A stretch of DNA of 64,000 nt from an uncultured Bacteroidales bacterium (GTDB lineage Bacteria > Bacteroidota > Bacteroidia > Bacteroidales > Muribaculaceae). The translations under genes and the position numbers were made by a program. The stretch spans positions 62,001-126,000 of the forward strand of contig CADAFP010000005.1 in NCBI GenBank assembly GCA_902787185.1, in the 5' to 3' direction. Below the pieces are notes generated by a model that saw only the letters and a list, made by a program, of their open reading frames with translations, was not told the DNA's origin and did not search any database. Below are positions 41,497 to 49,398 of the stretch, piece by piece; positions within the stretch are counted from its first letter, which is position 1, and every line of letters begins with the position of its first letter.

Positions 41497-44091
41497 ATGA
41501 AAAAGTTATCTTTACTGTTAATGGTAATGACTATTGCGTTCGCCGCATCGGCTACCATGCCTGTTCGCGGTAACGTCAATGCCATTATCCAACCCAGTCA
41601 TCGTGTGATTGGTCAGAAGGCGTCATTGGGTGCCCCGGTGACTGCTCAGCCCGAAGGCACGATGCACATCTTTACCCGTGCTGGTGGCTACATGTACTAT
41701 CAAGGTGGTATCGGTGTCAACGACCAGTCAGGTAGTGTACTCGCCATCTTTGCCGATGATGGCAAGACCGTTTGGATTAAGGACATCATGGCAGGTGCCA
41801 AAACCGGTGCCTGGGTTCAGGCCGAGCTCAGTGATGACGGCCAGTTGTTGACCCTGCCCCTGTATCAGTCAATCTATACCGGCACCACTAATGATGGTGA
41901 GCCTTTTGAGGCCTACTTGGCTTGGGGTTCGACCAGCATTGACACCGAGGAGCAACTCATCAACTTTGAACTTGATGAGCGCACCACCGAGGTCACATTC
42001 ACTATCGATGGCAACGTGCTGACGATGGAAGGCAGCGACGGTGTTTATCCCGTTAACCCCAGTGCTGATGAGTCCTATATCGCTACCGGTCTTACCCTGG
42101 TATCCAAAGTGGAATCCAGCGACGAGTACGGCTGGATGGGTTACATGGACTGGAAGACCAGTTTCACCGATAATGGTGTATTTGAGATGCCCGAGATGAT
42201 TACCGAGCAGCCCGAAGGCGAACTGGTGACCTACAAGCGCTTCGGCTACACCATGTCACTTCAGCAGATTTGGTTCTGGACATTTGTCACCACAGGTGAG
42301 CAGGACGGCAAGATTAATATCGTGTATGCTCCCGACGGCAAGACCGTTTACATCCAGAACATCATGAACGGCTATGAGGAATACTTCAACACATGGGTGA
42401 AGGGTGAACTTGACGAGAATGGTCTGATTCACGTTCCCACCGGCCAGTGCATCTATTGGAGCGACGAGTACATGGGAGGTGTGATGCTGACCATGGGTGA
42501 TGTTGTCGCTACCGTTAACAACGAGGGCTTCGATGTCGTCGAAAAAACCGATGAAGAGATTGTTCTTGCTATCGACGACAACTTTATCTATCTGCTTAAC
42601 ACCAGGGCCGACATTGTACCAGGCGAAGAAGGCAATGACACCTATACCATTCATGGCTTGACCGGCTTCTGGAGTGATGATAACTCCAACGTGGGCAGCA
42701 TCGACTGGGACAGCTACTTTGTTCATGTCGATGCCGTTCCCGCTGTTCCCGCCAACCCCGAGGATGTTGAGTGGAATGACGGTTTCAATGAGCTTGGTGA
42801 CAGCTATCTGTCATTCAAGATCAATGTTGTTGATGTTGACGGCAACTATCTCGATGACGATCACCTGTATTACCGCATCTACACCGACGATGGCCAGATC
42901 TTCACCTTTGATCCCGAGACCTATGCCGAGAGCGGTATCACCGAGAACATGACCGACATGCCCTACAACTTCACTGGTTGGGAGATCAGCGGCAAGCAAG
43001 GCGTTGTTTACTTCTATCGCACTAACTACAATGAGAACCCGTTCTTCAACGAGCGCATTGGTGTTCAGACGGTTTACATCGTTGATGACGTAGAGAACGT
43101 ATCAGACATCGTTTACTGGTACCGTCCCGTCGCTGTTCCCGCCGTTCCCGCTGATCCCACCGCTGACAACTGGGTTGACGAGGGTGATGAGAGCGGTTTC
43201 AACGAGTTCCAGTTCACGATTAACATGGAAGATGTTGATGGCAACCCGCTCGATCCCGGCTATGTATATTACAGCATCTACACCGATGATGACCAGATCT
43301 TCACCTTTGATCCCGAGACTTATAGTTATAGCGGCGTTACCGAGGACATGACTATGGTTCCTTACATCATGCAGTACTATGACCTGCATCCCGAGAATGG
43401 CCACGTTTACTTCTACCGCACCAATGCTGAAGGTTATGAGACCTTCTTCAACGAGCGCATCGGTATCCAGGTACATTACATCGTTAACGGCGTTCAGAAC
43501 TCGTCGAACATCGTTTACTGGTACCTGCCCGAGCCCGAGCCCGTTGATCCCGTTACTCCTGCCAACCCCGTGGCAATCAAGTGGTATGACTGCGGTGACG
43601 AGAGCGGTGACAGCTACTTTGAGTTCCAGATTGTTGACCGTGATGTTGACGGCAACCCGATCGACATGGAGAACCTGAGCTACAGCATCTTTGTTGACAA
43701 CGATGAGATCTTCACCTTCTATGCCAACGAGTATGTTAACGATCTGACCACCGACAGGACTGAGATTCCTTACTGGCTGTACAGTAACGCTTATGACTTC
43801 ATGAGTGACTGCGTTTACTTCTACCGCACCAACACGGGTGAGAACCCGATGTTTGAGAATCGCATTGGTATCCAGGTTTACTACCGCGTTAACGGCCAGC
43901 TCGCCGGTCAGTCTGATATTGTTTACTTAGACCTTGACACTTCGGTAGATGAGGTTAGCGCCGGCAAGACCGTTGCCAACGTTCGCTACTACAATGTTGC
44001 CGGTCAAGAGATGGCTCAGCCCGAGGGCATCACCATCAAGGTGACCACCTACACCGACGGCAGCACTCACGCCACCAAGGTTGTGAAGTAA
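41497..44091 (+). CDS. Large secreted modular repeat protein with a type IX-like C-terminal signal
   Basis: 864 residues. The signal peptide ends near residue 19 (FAASA-TMP). Two copies of a beta-rich module of about 180 residues come first (about 55-235 and 240-410; compare DDGKTVWIKDIM and PDGKTVYIQNIM). Three copies of a second module of about 130-140 residues follow (from about 412, 544 and 687). Each has VDGN...YYSIYTDDDQIFTF and later VYFYRTN, ERIGIQV and SDIVYW, separated by VPAVPA-type linkers. The last 45 residues (VRYYNVAGQEMAQPEGITIK and on) resemble the C-terminal signal of type IX-secreted Prevotella proteins. Ligand is unknown. A terminator follows at 44169. Confidence 0.8.
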   Translation: MKKLSLLLMVMTIAFAASATMPVRGNVNAIIQPSHRVIGQKASLGAPVTAQPEGTMHIFTRAGGYMYYQGGIGVNDQSGSVLAIFADDGKTVWIKDIMAGAKTGAWVQAELSDDGQLLTLPLYQSIYTGTTNDGEPFEAYLAWGSTSIDTEEQLINFELDERTTEVTFTIDGNVLTMEGSDGVYPVNPSADESYIATGLTLVSKVESSDEYGWMGYMDWKTSFTDNGVFEMPEMITEQPEGELVTYKRFGYTMSLQQIWFWTFVTTGEQDGKINIVYAPDGKTVYIQNIMNGYEEYFNTWVKGELDENGLIHVPTGQCIYWSDEYMGGVMLTMGDVVATVNNEGFDVVEKTDEEIVLAIDDNFIYLLNTRADIVPGEEGNDTYTIHGLTGFWSDDNSNVGSIDWDSYFVHVDAVPAVPANPEDVEWNDGFNELGDSYLSFKINVVDVDGNYLDDDHLYYRIYTDDGQIFTFDPETYAESGITENMTDMPYNFTGWEISGKQGVVYFYRTNYNENPFFNERIGVQTVYIVDDVENVSDIVYWYRPVAVPAVPADPTADNWVDEGDESGFNEFQFTINMEDVDGNPLDPGYVYYSIYTDDDQIFTFDPETYSYSGVTEDMTMVPYIMQYYDLHPENGHVYFYRTNAEGYETFFNERIGIQVHYIVNGVQNSSNIVYWYLPEPEPVDPVTPANPVAIKWYDCGDESGDSYFEFQIVDRDVDGNPIDMENLSYSIFVDNDEIFTFYANEYVNDLTTDRTEIPYWLYSNAYDFMSDCVYFYRTNTGENPMFENRIGIQVYYRVNGQLAGQSDIVYLDLDTSVDEVSAGKTVANVRYYNVAGQEMAQPEGITIKVTTYTDGSTHATKVVK

Positions 44092-44155
44092 GGTTTTAGG
44101 CTTTAGGTTTTAGGTTTTAGGTTTTCGACCCAGACCTTAGACTTTAGGCCTTAGC
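44092..44155 (+). repeat. TTAG heptamer array
   Basis: Units of GGTTTTA and GGCTTTA in tandem right after the stop codon of the large repeat protein gene, with degenerate units to about 44155. Confidence 0.7.
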
Positions 44156-44168
44156 CAAGTATTATTGA

Positions 44169-44201
44169 GTAGAGGCGCAAGATTTTGCGTCTCTACTTTT
44201 T
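44169..44201 (+). terminator. Terminator of the large repeat protein gene
   Basis: A 12-bp stem with one wobble (44169-44180 with 44185-44196), loop GATT, then T5 at 44197-44201. The T-run overlaps the -33 box of the next promoter. Confidence 0.9.
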
Positions 44202-44230
44202 GTTTATTTGTAGCAAATGGTGTACTTTTG
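44200..44230 (+). promoter_or_regulatory. Promoter of the free methionine sulfoxide reductase gene
   Basis: TTG at 44200-44202, 20-base spacer, TACTTTTG at 44223-44230. The start codon at 44235 is four bases on, so the mRNA is probably leaderless. Confidence 0.8.
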
Positions 44231-44234
44231 CAAT

Positions 44235-44705
44235 ATGGACAAGAATGACACTTATCAGATGCTCGTCAAGCAGGTGGAAAGCCTGATTGAAGGCGAGGAC
44301 AACCCCATTGGCCAGCTGGCCAACGCCATCGCAGTGATGCACGAGACGATGGGCTGGTGGTGGACCGGTTTCTATATGGTCAAGGGCGACACGCTGCAAC
44401 TGGGCGTTTTTCAAGGGCCCGTGGCTTGTTACAACATCAAGAGGGGGCGTGGCGTGTGCGGCACCGCATGGCAGGAAAACCGCACCATCGTCGTTCCCGA
44501 CGTGGAACAGTTTCCAGGTCACATCGCCTGCAGCAGCGCTTCGCGCAGCGAGATTGTGGTGCCCCTGCATGACGTCAAGGGCGAGGTCATCGGCGTGCTC
44601 GACATCGACAGCAAGGAACTGGCCACCTTTGACGAGGACGACGCCCGCTGGCTGGAGGAAATCGTGCACGTGATTGAGCGCTGTGTGAACCTTTCCACAC
44701 GCTAA
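44235..44705 (+). CDS. Free methionine-(R)-sulfoxide reductase, GAF-domain type
   Basis: A cytoplasmic enzyme of about 156 residues that reduces free methionine-(R)-sulfoxide with thioredoxin. The GAF fold is visible from GWWWTGFYMVKGDTLQLGVF. The three cysteines of fRMsr are in place: VACYNI, GVCGTAWQ and IACSSASRSEIVVPL. Then come VIGVLDIDSKE and FDEDDARWLEEI. An in-frame ATG at 44217 lies inside the promoter, so the ATG at 44235 (MDKNDTYQ) is the start. Confidence 0.93.
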   Translation: MDKNDTYQMLVKQVESLIEGEDNPIGQLANAIAVMHETMGWWWTGFYMVKGDTLQLGVFQGPVACYNIKRGRGVCGTAWQENRTIVVPDVEQFPGHIACSSASRSEIVVPLHDVKGEVIGVLDIDSKELATFDEDDARWLEEIVHVIERCVNLSTR

Positions 44706-44753
44706 GGCGCTAAGGAGCTAAGTTTATTAAAAACAGACAAACAGTAGATAACT

Positions 44754-46055
44754 ATGAGCTATGAGCCACTTGCCGAACGGTTGAGACCCCGGTCGCTCGA
44801 TGACTACATCGGGCAGCGTCACCTGGTGGGCGAGGGCGCGGTGATACGCCGCATGATCGAGAGCGGCAACATCTCGTCATTTATCTTGTGGGGGCCTCCA
44901 GGAGTGGGCAAAACCACGCTGGCCCGCATCATCGCCGAGCAGACACAGGTGCCCTTCTACACGCTGAGCGCGGTGACATCGGGCGTCAAGGACGTGCGCG
45001 AGGTGCTGGATCGCTGTCAAGCCGACGCACGGAGCGTCTTCTCTAAGGGACGTCCCATCCTGTTCATCGACGAGATTCACCGCTTCAACAAGTCCCAGCA
45101 GGACTCGCTGCTGGGTGCCGTAGAACGCGGCACGGTAACGCTCATCGGCGCCACGACCGAGAATCCGTCGTTCGAGGTCATCCGTCCCCTACTCTCCCGC
45201 GCCCAGGTCTATGTGCTCAACCCGCTTGACAGCGACGACTTGCTGCAGCTGCTGGACCATGCCATCAAGACCGACAAGATGTTCCAGGGCCGCGAGGTGC
45301 GCATCGAGGAGACCGAGGCACTGTTACGCTTCTCGGGGGGCGACGCCCGCAAGCTGCTCAACATTCTCGACCTGATCATGCAGTCGCTGCATGATGGCGA
45401 GCCGTTTGTCATCACCGACGACATCGTCACGAGCCGCCTGCAACAGAACCCGTTGGCGTTTGACAAGGGCGGCGAGATGCATTATGACATCATCTCGGCG
45501 TTCATCAAGAGCATACGTGGCAGCGACCCCGACGCGGCAGTCTATTGGCTGGCACGGCTCATCGCCGGTGGTGAGGATCCCAAGTTCATCGCACGCCGCC
45601 TGTGCATTCTTGCCGCCGAGGACATCGGCCTGGCCAACCCCAACGCACTGTTGCTTGCCAACGCCACGTTTGACATCATCAACAAGATTGGCTGGCCCGA
45701 GGGACGCATCCCCTTGAGCGAGTGCGCCATCTACCTCGCCACGAGCGCCAAGAGCAACAGCGCCTACCTCGCCATTGACGGCGCGCTTGCCCTGGTGAAC
45801 GAGACGGGCAATGCCCCCGTGCCACTGCACCTGCGCAACGCCCCGACAGGCCTGATGAAACAATTGGGCTACGGCAAGGACTACCGATATGCCCATGACT
45901 ATCCGGGCCACTTTGTCGTCGAGCAGTACATGCCCGAGGAACTGAACCACCCGCAGTTGTGGCATCCGCAGGACAATCCCGCCGAGAACCAAATGACGGC
46001 CCGCCAGCAGTCGCGGTGGGGCAAAAACGCCGGTCATGGGCCTGAAAAAAGTTGA
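44754..46055 (+). CDS. rarA: Replication-associated recombination protein A
   Basis: AAA+ ATPase (MgsA/RarA, relative of eukaryotic WRNIP1) that acts at stalled replication forks. 433 residues. It starts PLAERLRPRSLDDYIGQRHL. Walker A is WGPPGVGKTTLAR, Walker B is LFIDEIHRFNKSQQD, and sensor 1 is IGATTENPSFEV. After the lid (RFSGGDARKLLNILD) the C-terminal tetramer region has YDIISAFIKSIRGSDPDAA and YWLARLIAGGEDPKFIARRL, typical of RarA and not RuvB. It follows the methionine sulfoxide reductase gene by 48 bases and precedes yraN by 33 bases, so one operon is possible. Confidence 0.97.
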   Translation: MSYEPLAERLRPRSLDDYIGQRHLVGEGAVIRRMIESGNISSFILWGPPGVGKTTLARIIAEQTQVPFYTLSAVTSGVKDVREVLDRCQADARSVFSKGRPILFIDEIHRFNKSQQDSLLGAVERGTVTLIGATTENPSFEVIRPLLSRAQVYVLNPLDSDDLLQLLDHAIKTDKMFQGREVRIEETEALLRFSGGDARKLLNILDLIMQSLHDGEPFVITDDIVTSRLQQNPLAFDKGGEMHYDIISAFIKSIRGSDPDAAVYWLARLIAGGEDPKFIARRLCILAAEDIGLANPNALLLANATFDIINKIGWPEGRIPLSECAIYLATSAKSNSAYLAIDGALALVNETGNAPVPLHLRNAPTGLMKQLGYGKDYRYAHDYPGHFVVEQYMPEELNHPQLWHPQDNPAENQMTARQQSRWGKNAGHGPEKS

Positions 46056-46088
46056 ATTATCACTTTAACAGTAGCAATATAAGAATCT

Positions 46089-46469
46089 ATGGCAAGGACA
46101 AATGTCATCGGAAAAGAAGGAGAACAGGCTGCTTGTGAGTATCTCATCGGCAAGGGATATACCGTGCGCGATACCAACTGGCGCCTGGGTCACCTCGAGA
46201 TTGACATTGTTGCCCAAGAGCCCAAAGCCAACCTGCTGCACATTGTCGAGGTCAAGACGCGCAAGAGTATCGAGCACTTTGACCCGATGGAAGCCATTAA
46301 CCGCAAGAAAATCAACAATCTGGTCAATGCGGCAAACGGTTACATCCAGTACTATCAACTGCCGATGTACGTGCAGTATGACGTGATGATTCTCGTCGGG
46401 CAATCGCCTGACTTTAAGATACATTACATCCCCAATGCGTTCCAGTCGTCGCTGCGCACCATTCGCTGA
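46089..46469 (+). CDS. YraN family (UPF0102) endonuclease-like protein
   Basis: 126 residues with the restriction-endonuclease-like core: GKEGEQAACEYLIGKGYTVRDTNWR (N-terminal helix and strand), GHLEIDIVAQE (catalytic Asp) and LHIVEVKTRK (ExK). The family is widespread and often near DNA-processing genes. A Holliday-junction-type activity has been proposed but is not settled. Here it follows rarA closely, which fits a DNA repair context. Confidence 0.93.
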   Translation: MARTNVIGKEGEQAACEYLIGKGYTVRDTNWRLGHLEIDIVAQEPKANLLHIVEVKTRKSIEHFDPMEAINRKKINNLVNAANGYIQYYQLPMYVQYDVMILVGQSPDFKIHYIPNAFQSSLRTIR

Positions 46470-46571
46470 GCCGGCTTGTAAAAAATATAAACTATTACTT
46501 TAATGTTTAATCATTAACTCAAAACATATTAACCGATTACTATTTAGAAACCACTTAAATATAATAACCTG

Positions 46572-47933
46572 ATGGAATATTTAAATGACTTCTTCGCTAC
46601 CTTGAGCGACTACTTGTGGGGCTGGCCGATGATTATCCTGTTGCTGGGCACTCACATTTTCCTGACCATCCGCTTAGGTGTGCCGCAGCGCAAACTGCTG
46701 ACCGCCATCCGCTTGTCGGTGAGCCGCGACAAGGGATCGACAGGCGACGTGTCACAGTTCGGAGCCCTCGCCACGGCGTTAGCGGCAACGATTGGCACGG
46801 GTAACATTGTGGGTGTGGCCACCGCCGTCGCGCTGGGTGGTCCCGGTGCCGTGCTGTGGTGCTGGCTGTCGGGGGTGTTCGGTATCGCTACCAAGTACAG
46901 CGAAGGTCTCCTTGCCATCAAGTATCGCGTCAAGGCCCCTGACGGCCGTATGCTGGGCGGCCCCATGTACGCCCTGGAGCGTGGCCTCGGGTGGAAATGG
47001 CTTGCCGTGCTCTTTGCCCTGTTCACCGCTCTGGCTTCGTTTGGCATCGGCAATACCGTTCAGGCCAACGCCATATCGACCATTGCCAACGAGTCTTACG
47101 GCATACCCGAGTGGATTACGGGCGGTGCCGTGTGCCTGTTGACCGCACTGGTGCTGCTGGGCGGCATCAAGAGCATCGCCCGCGTGTGCGGCGCCCTGGT
47201 ACCGTTCATGGCATTCTTCTATGTCATCGGCTGCATCTATATCCTGTTTGCCAACGGCCAGTATGTGTGGCCCGCCATCAAGCTCATCTGTGAATCGGCA
47301 TTCACACCCCAGGCAGCAGGCAGCGGTTTTGTCGGCACGACAGTCATCATTGCTGCCCGCATGGGTATTGCCCGCGGACTATTCAGCAACGAGTCGGGCT
47401 TGGGCTCGGCACCCATTGTTGCCGCCGCTGCCAAGACACGAAATCCTGTCCGTCAGGCATTGGTGTCCTCGACGGGCACCTTCTGGGACACGGTGGTCAT
47501 CTGTGCCTTTACCGGTCTGGTGATTGTCAGCTCCATCATCGCCCACCCTGACATCAGTGCCAGCGACGGCGCAGCGTTGACTAAGGCCGCCTTCTCCAAG
47601 ATTCCCTACGTGGGCAAACCGCTGTTGACGTTCGGCTTGCTGACGTTTGCCTTCACCACCATCCTCGGCTGGTGCTACTATGGCGAACGTGCCGTCGAAT
47701 ACCTCAAGGGAAAACGCTGGATGCTGGCATACCGCATCCTGTTTGTGGCGATGGTGTTTGTGGGCAGCATCGTGAGCCTTGATGTCGTATGGAATGCTGC
47801 CGACTGCATGAATGCCCTGATGGCGATACCCAACCTCGTAGCCTTGCTGCTGCTGAGCGGCGTCATTGCCCGCGAGACCAAGCATTACCTGTATGGAGGC
47901 CGCCTTGACGACCATGCGCCGTCACAGGATTAA
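46572..47933 (+). CDS. Alanine/glycine:cation symporter (AGCS family)
   Basis: 453 residues with about ten to eleven helices. It imports alanine or glycine with Na+. The AGCS signatures are clear: FGALATALAATIGTGNIVGVA, FGIATKYSEGLLAIKYR, GGPMYALERGLG, FSNESGLGSAPIVAAAAK and GWCYYGERAVEYL. Length is normal. It is separated from yraN by 102 AT-rich bases without a clear -7 box. A hairpin at 48097-48121 lies beyond two copies of a palindromic repeat. Confidence 0.95.
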   Translation: MEYLNDFFATLSDYLWGWPMIILLLGTHIFLTIRLGVPQRKLLTAIRLSVSRDKGSTGDVSQFGALATALAATIGTGNIVGVATAVALGGPGAVLWCWLSGVFGIATKYSEGLLAIKYRVKAPDGRMLGGPMYALERGLGWKWLAVLFALFTALASFGIGNTVQANAISTIANESYGIPEWITGGAVCLLTALVLLGGIKSIARVCGALVPFMAFFYVIGCIYILFANGQYVWPAIKLICESAFTPQAAGSGFVGTTVIIAARMGIARGLFSNESGLGSAPIVAAAAKTRNPVRQALVSSTGTFWDTVVICAFTGLVIVSSIIAHPDISASDGAALTKAAFSKIPYVGKPLLTFGLLTFAFTTILGWCYYGERAVEYLKGKRWMLAYRILFVAMVFVGSIVSLDVVWNAADCMNALMAIPNLVALLLLSGVIARETKHYLYGGRLDDHAPSQD

Positions 47934-47948
47934 CCCACCGATATATGG

Positions 47949-48071
47949 ATCGCGCTGCGCGCGAGAAATCAAAAATAATTTTTTATTTAAATTGATTTTC
48001 TTGGATTTCTTGCGAGCATCGGCGAGCAATCTCATTTACATGGAATCGCGCTGCGCGCGAGAAATCAAAAA
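47949..48071. repeat. Direct repeat of a 27-base palindrome-containing element
   Basis: ATCGCGCTGCGCGCGAGAAA plus TCAAAAA stands at 47949-47975 and again at 48045-48071. Each copy holds the palindrome TCGCGC-tgc-GCGCGA. The DNA between is AT-rich and has a degenerate GCGAGCATCGGCGAGC. Confidence 0.7.
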
Positions 48072-48096
48072 ATATTTTATTTTACTAAATAATTGA

Positions 48097-48121
48097 GCCA
48101 CAGCTAATTAACGGCTGTGGC
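48097..48121 (+). terminator. Hairpin after the symporter region
   Basis: GCCACAGC with GCTGTGGC, a perfect 8-bp stem (48097-48104, 48114-48121), followed by AAAATTATTTATT. It separates the symporter gene from the small RNA promoter. Confidence 0.7.
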
Positions 48122-48143
48122 AAAATTATTTATTGAAAAGTCC

Positions 48144-48173
48144 TTGCCAGTTCGGGAAAAAGCAGTACCTTTG
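48144..48173 (+). promoter_or_regulatory. Promoter of the small structured RNA
   Basis: TTG at 48144-48146, 19-base spacer, TACCTTTG at 48166-48173. The predicted start is about 48179. Confidence 0.8.
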
Positions 48174-48178
48174 CAGCC

Positions 48179-48280
48179 GGGTAAGTCCTACACGGCCAGC
48201 TCCCTCCCAATCCCCCAGGCCTTGACCGGAGCAAGGGTAACGAGGTTGTAGCGGCGCGCTGTAGCTCACTTGCCCTTTTT
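48179..48280 (+). ncRNA. ffs: Small signal recognition particle RNA (4.5S type), probable
   Basis: About 100 bases between a strong promoter and a T7 run, with no reading frame. The ends pair (GGGTAAGT at 48179-48186 with ACTTGCCC at about 48268-48275), then CTACA with TGTAG, forming a long rod. The apical part AGGCCTTGACCGGAGCAAGG resembles helix 8 of bacterial SRP RNA, whose tip binds the Ffh M domain (AGG on the 5' side, a GGAG/GGAA-like loop, AGCA on the 3' side). The match is by eye only. If it is wrong, this is an unclassified structured sRNA. Confidence 0.7.
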
Positions 48281-48313
48281 TTATTAACGGATGTAACGGA
48301 ATTAACGGAGGAG

Positions 48314-49297
48314 TTATTTGCCTTGCATGAAGGAGCGGATTTTCTCGTAGTAACCGTTGCTGCCAACAAACTCGTAGCCGATGTAGTCGGCGCTGTTGTT
48401 CCCCTCAATCAACTGAACATGATCCTGACTGATGGCAACGTCCCACCCTACCAGGGCGACTCGTGGCAGTCGTTGGGCGGCATCGACACACATCTTGACC
48501 ACCTGGTCCCACAAGGGCACCTTGAAACCCAGCATGACGATGTCGGTTTGAGGATGGATGAAAACCAGGTCGCCATCCTTGGAGATGCCCTCGGACACGA
48601 CAATTCCCGTGTCGAGGTCCACTTCATAATAGTATCCACCCGTTGCCGTGTTGTCCATGAGCGTGTCACCCACTCCGGCCCTGAGAAACGCCTTCATGAT
48701 GCGCGCATGGCCGTCGGGGCGGCATGCGGTGAGCACACGGATCGTGTTCACTGACCTGTTGCCGAACACCATGTCGGGGTGCTGGATGATGAGTTCCTCA
48801 AGAATGACATCCTCCTGAGCCAACGCGTCGAAGAGCCGATGCTGCCCTTCATCATTCTGGGGCACGTTCTCCATCATGCGTATTCCGTCACCCTGCTTGC
48901 CATCCATCGGCTTGATGATAATGGCGGGATAACGCGACAGAAAAGCCTTGAAGTCTTCAAATGACGATTTCTTGACCCAGAGCCAGCCACGATGCACAAA
49001 ATCGCTGAAAAACTCATTAAACTCAGGCTTGTTGACGAAGTAATGGACATCTTCAGGATTGTTGTATTTGTTTTGCAGGGCCAGGCGGCGATAATGCGTC
49101 AGGCACTTGCTGCGCTGCGGATTGCTATAACTCCAGAACCTGCCCGCGATATACTGGTCGATGTGGGCACCATGGCGCACAAAGGCCGAGAGGTAGTCCA
49201 TCAAGTGGTAGAAGCGGCTATAGCCCGTCTGTTTTGACAGTTTGGAGACTTCTCCCCATATTCTCTTGAAATAGTTGATAGCAATGCTCGGATTCAT
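48314..49297 (-). CDS. ATP-grasp protein, sugar-transfer-associated type
   Basis: 327 residues without a signal peptide. The N-terminal helical region (FYHLMDYLSAFVRHG, NKYNNPEDVHYFVNKPEFNE) leads into an ATP-grasp core: AIIIKPMDGKQGDGIRMME (lysine and glycine loop for ATP), VILEELIIQHPDMVFGNRSV and the metal-binding end GWDVAISQDHVQLIEGNNSAD. This matches the ATP-grasp family often found in capsule or surface sugar loci (PF14397 type). Acceptor and ligated acid are unknown. It is convergent with the small RNA gene. A -7 box (TACTTTTG, minus) stands at 49331-49338. Confidence 0.85.
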   Translation of the reverse strand: MNPSIAINYFKRIWGEVSKLSKQTGYSRFYHLMDYLSAFVRHGAHIDQYIAGRFWSYSNPQRSKCLTHYRRLALQNKYNNPEDVHYFVNKPEFNEFFSDFVHRGWLWVKKSSFEDFKAFLSRYPAIIIKPMDGKQGDGIRMMENVPQNDEGQHRLFDALAQEDVILEELIIQHPDMVFGNRSVNTIRVLTACRPDGHARIMKAFLRAGVGDTLMDNTATGGYYYEVDLDTGIVVSEGISKDGDLVFIHPQTDIVMLGFKVPLWDQVVKMCVDAAQRLPRVALVGWDVAISQDHVQLIEGNNSADYIGYEFVGSNGYYEKIRSFMQGK

Positions 49298-49398
49298 ATC
49301 TCAACAGGTCACTAATGATTACAAATCACGCAAAAGTAGTCATTTCCCATGAAACACGGGAAAGAACCAAGATAATTCTTGCCAAATCGGGGTGTTTT

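Noticed and set aside
47949-48071. CRISPR array
   Set aside because: Only two copies of a repeat with one unequal AT-rich spacer and no cas genes. No CRISPR array was seen in the window.
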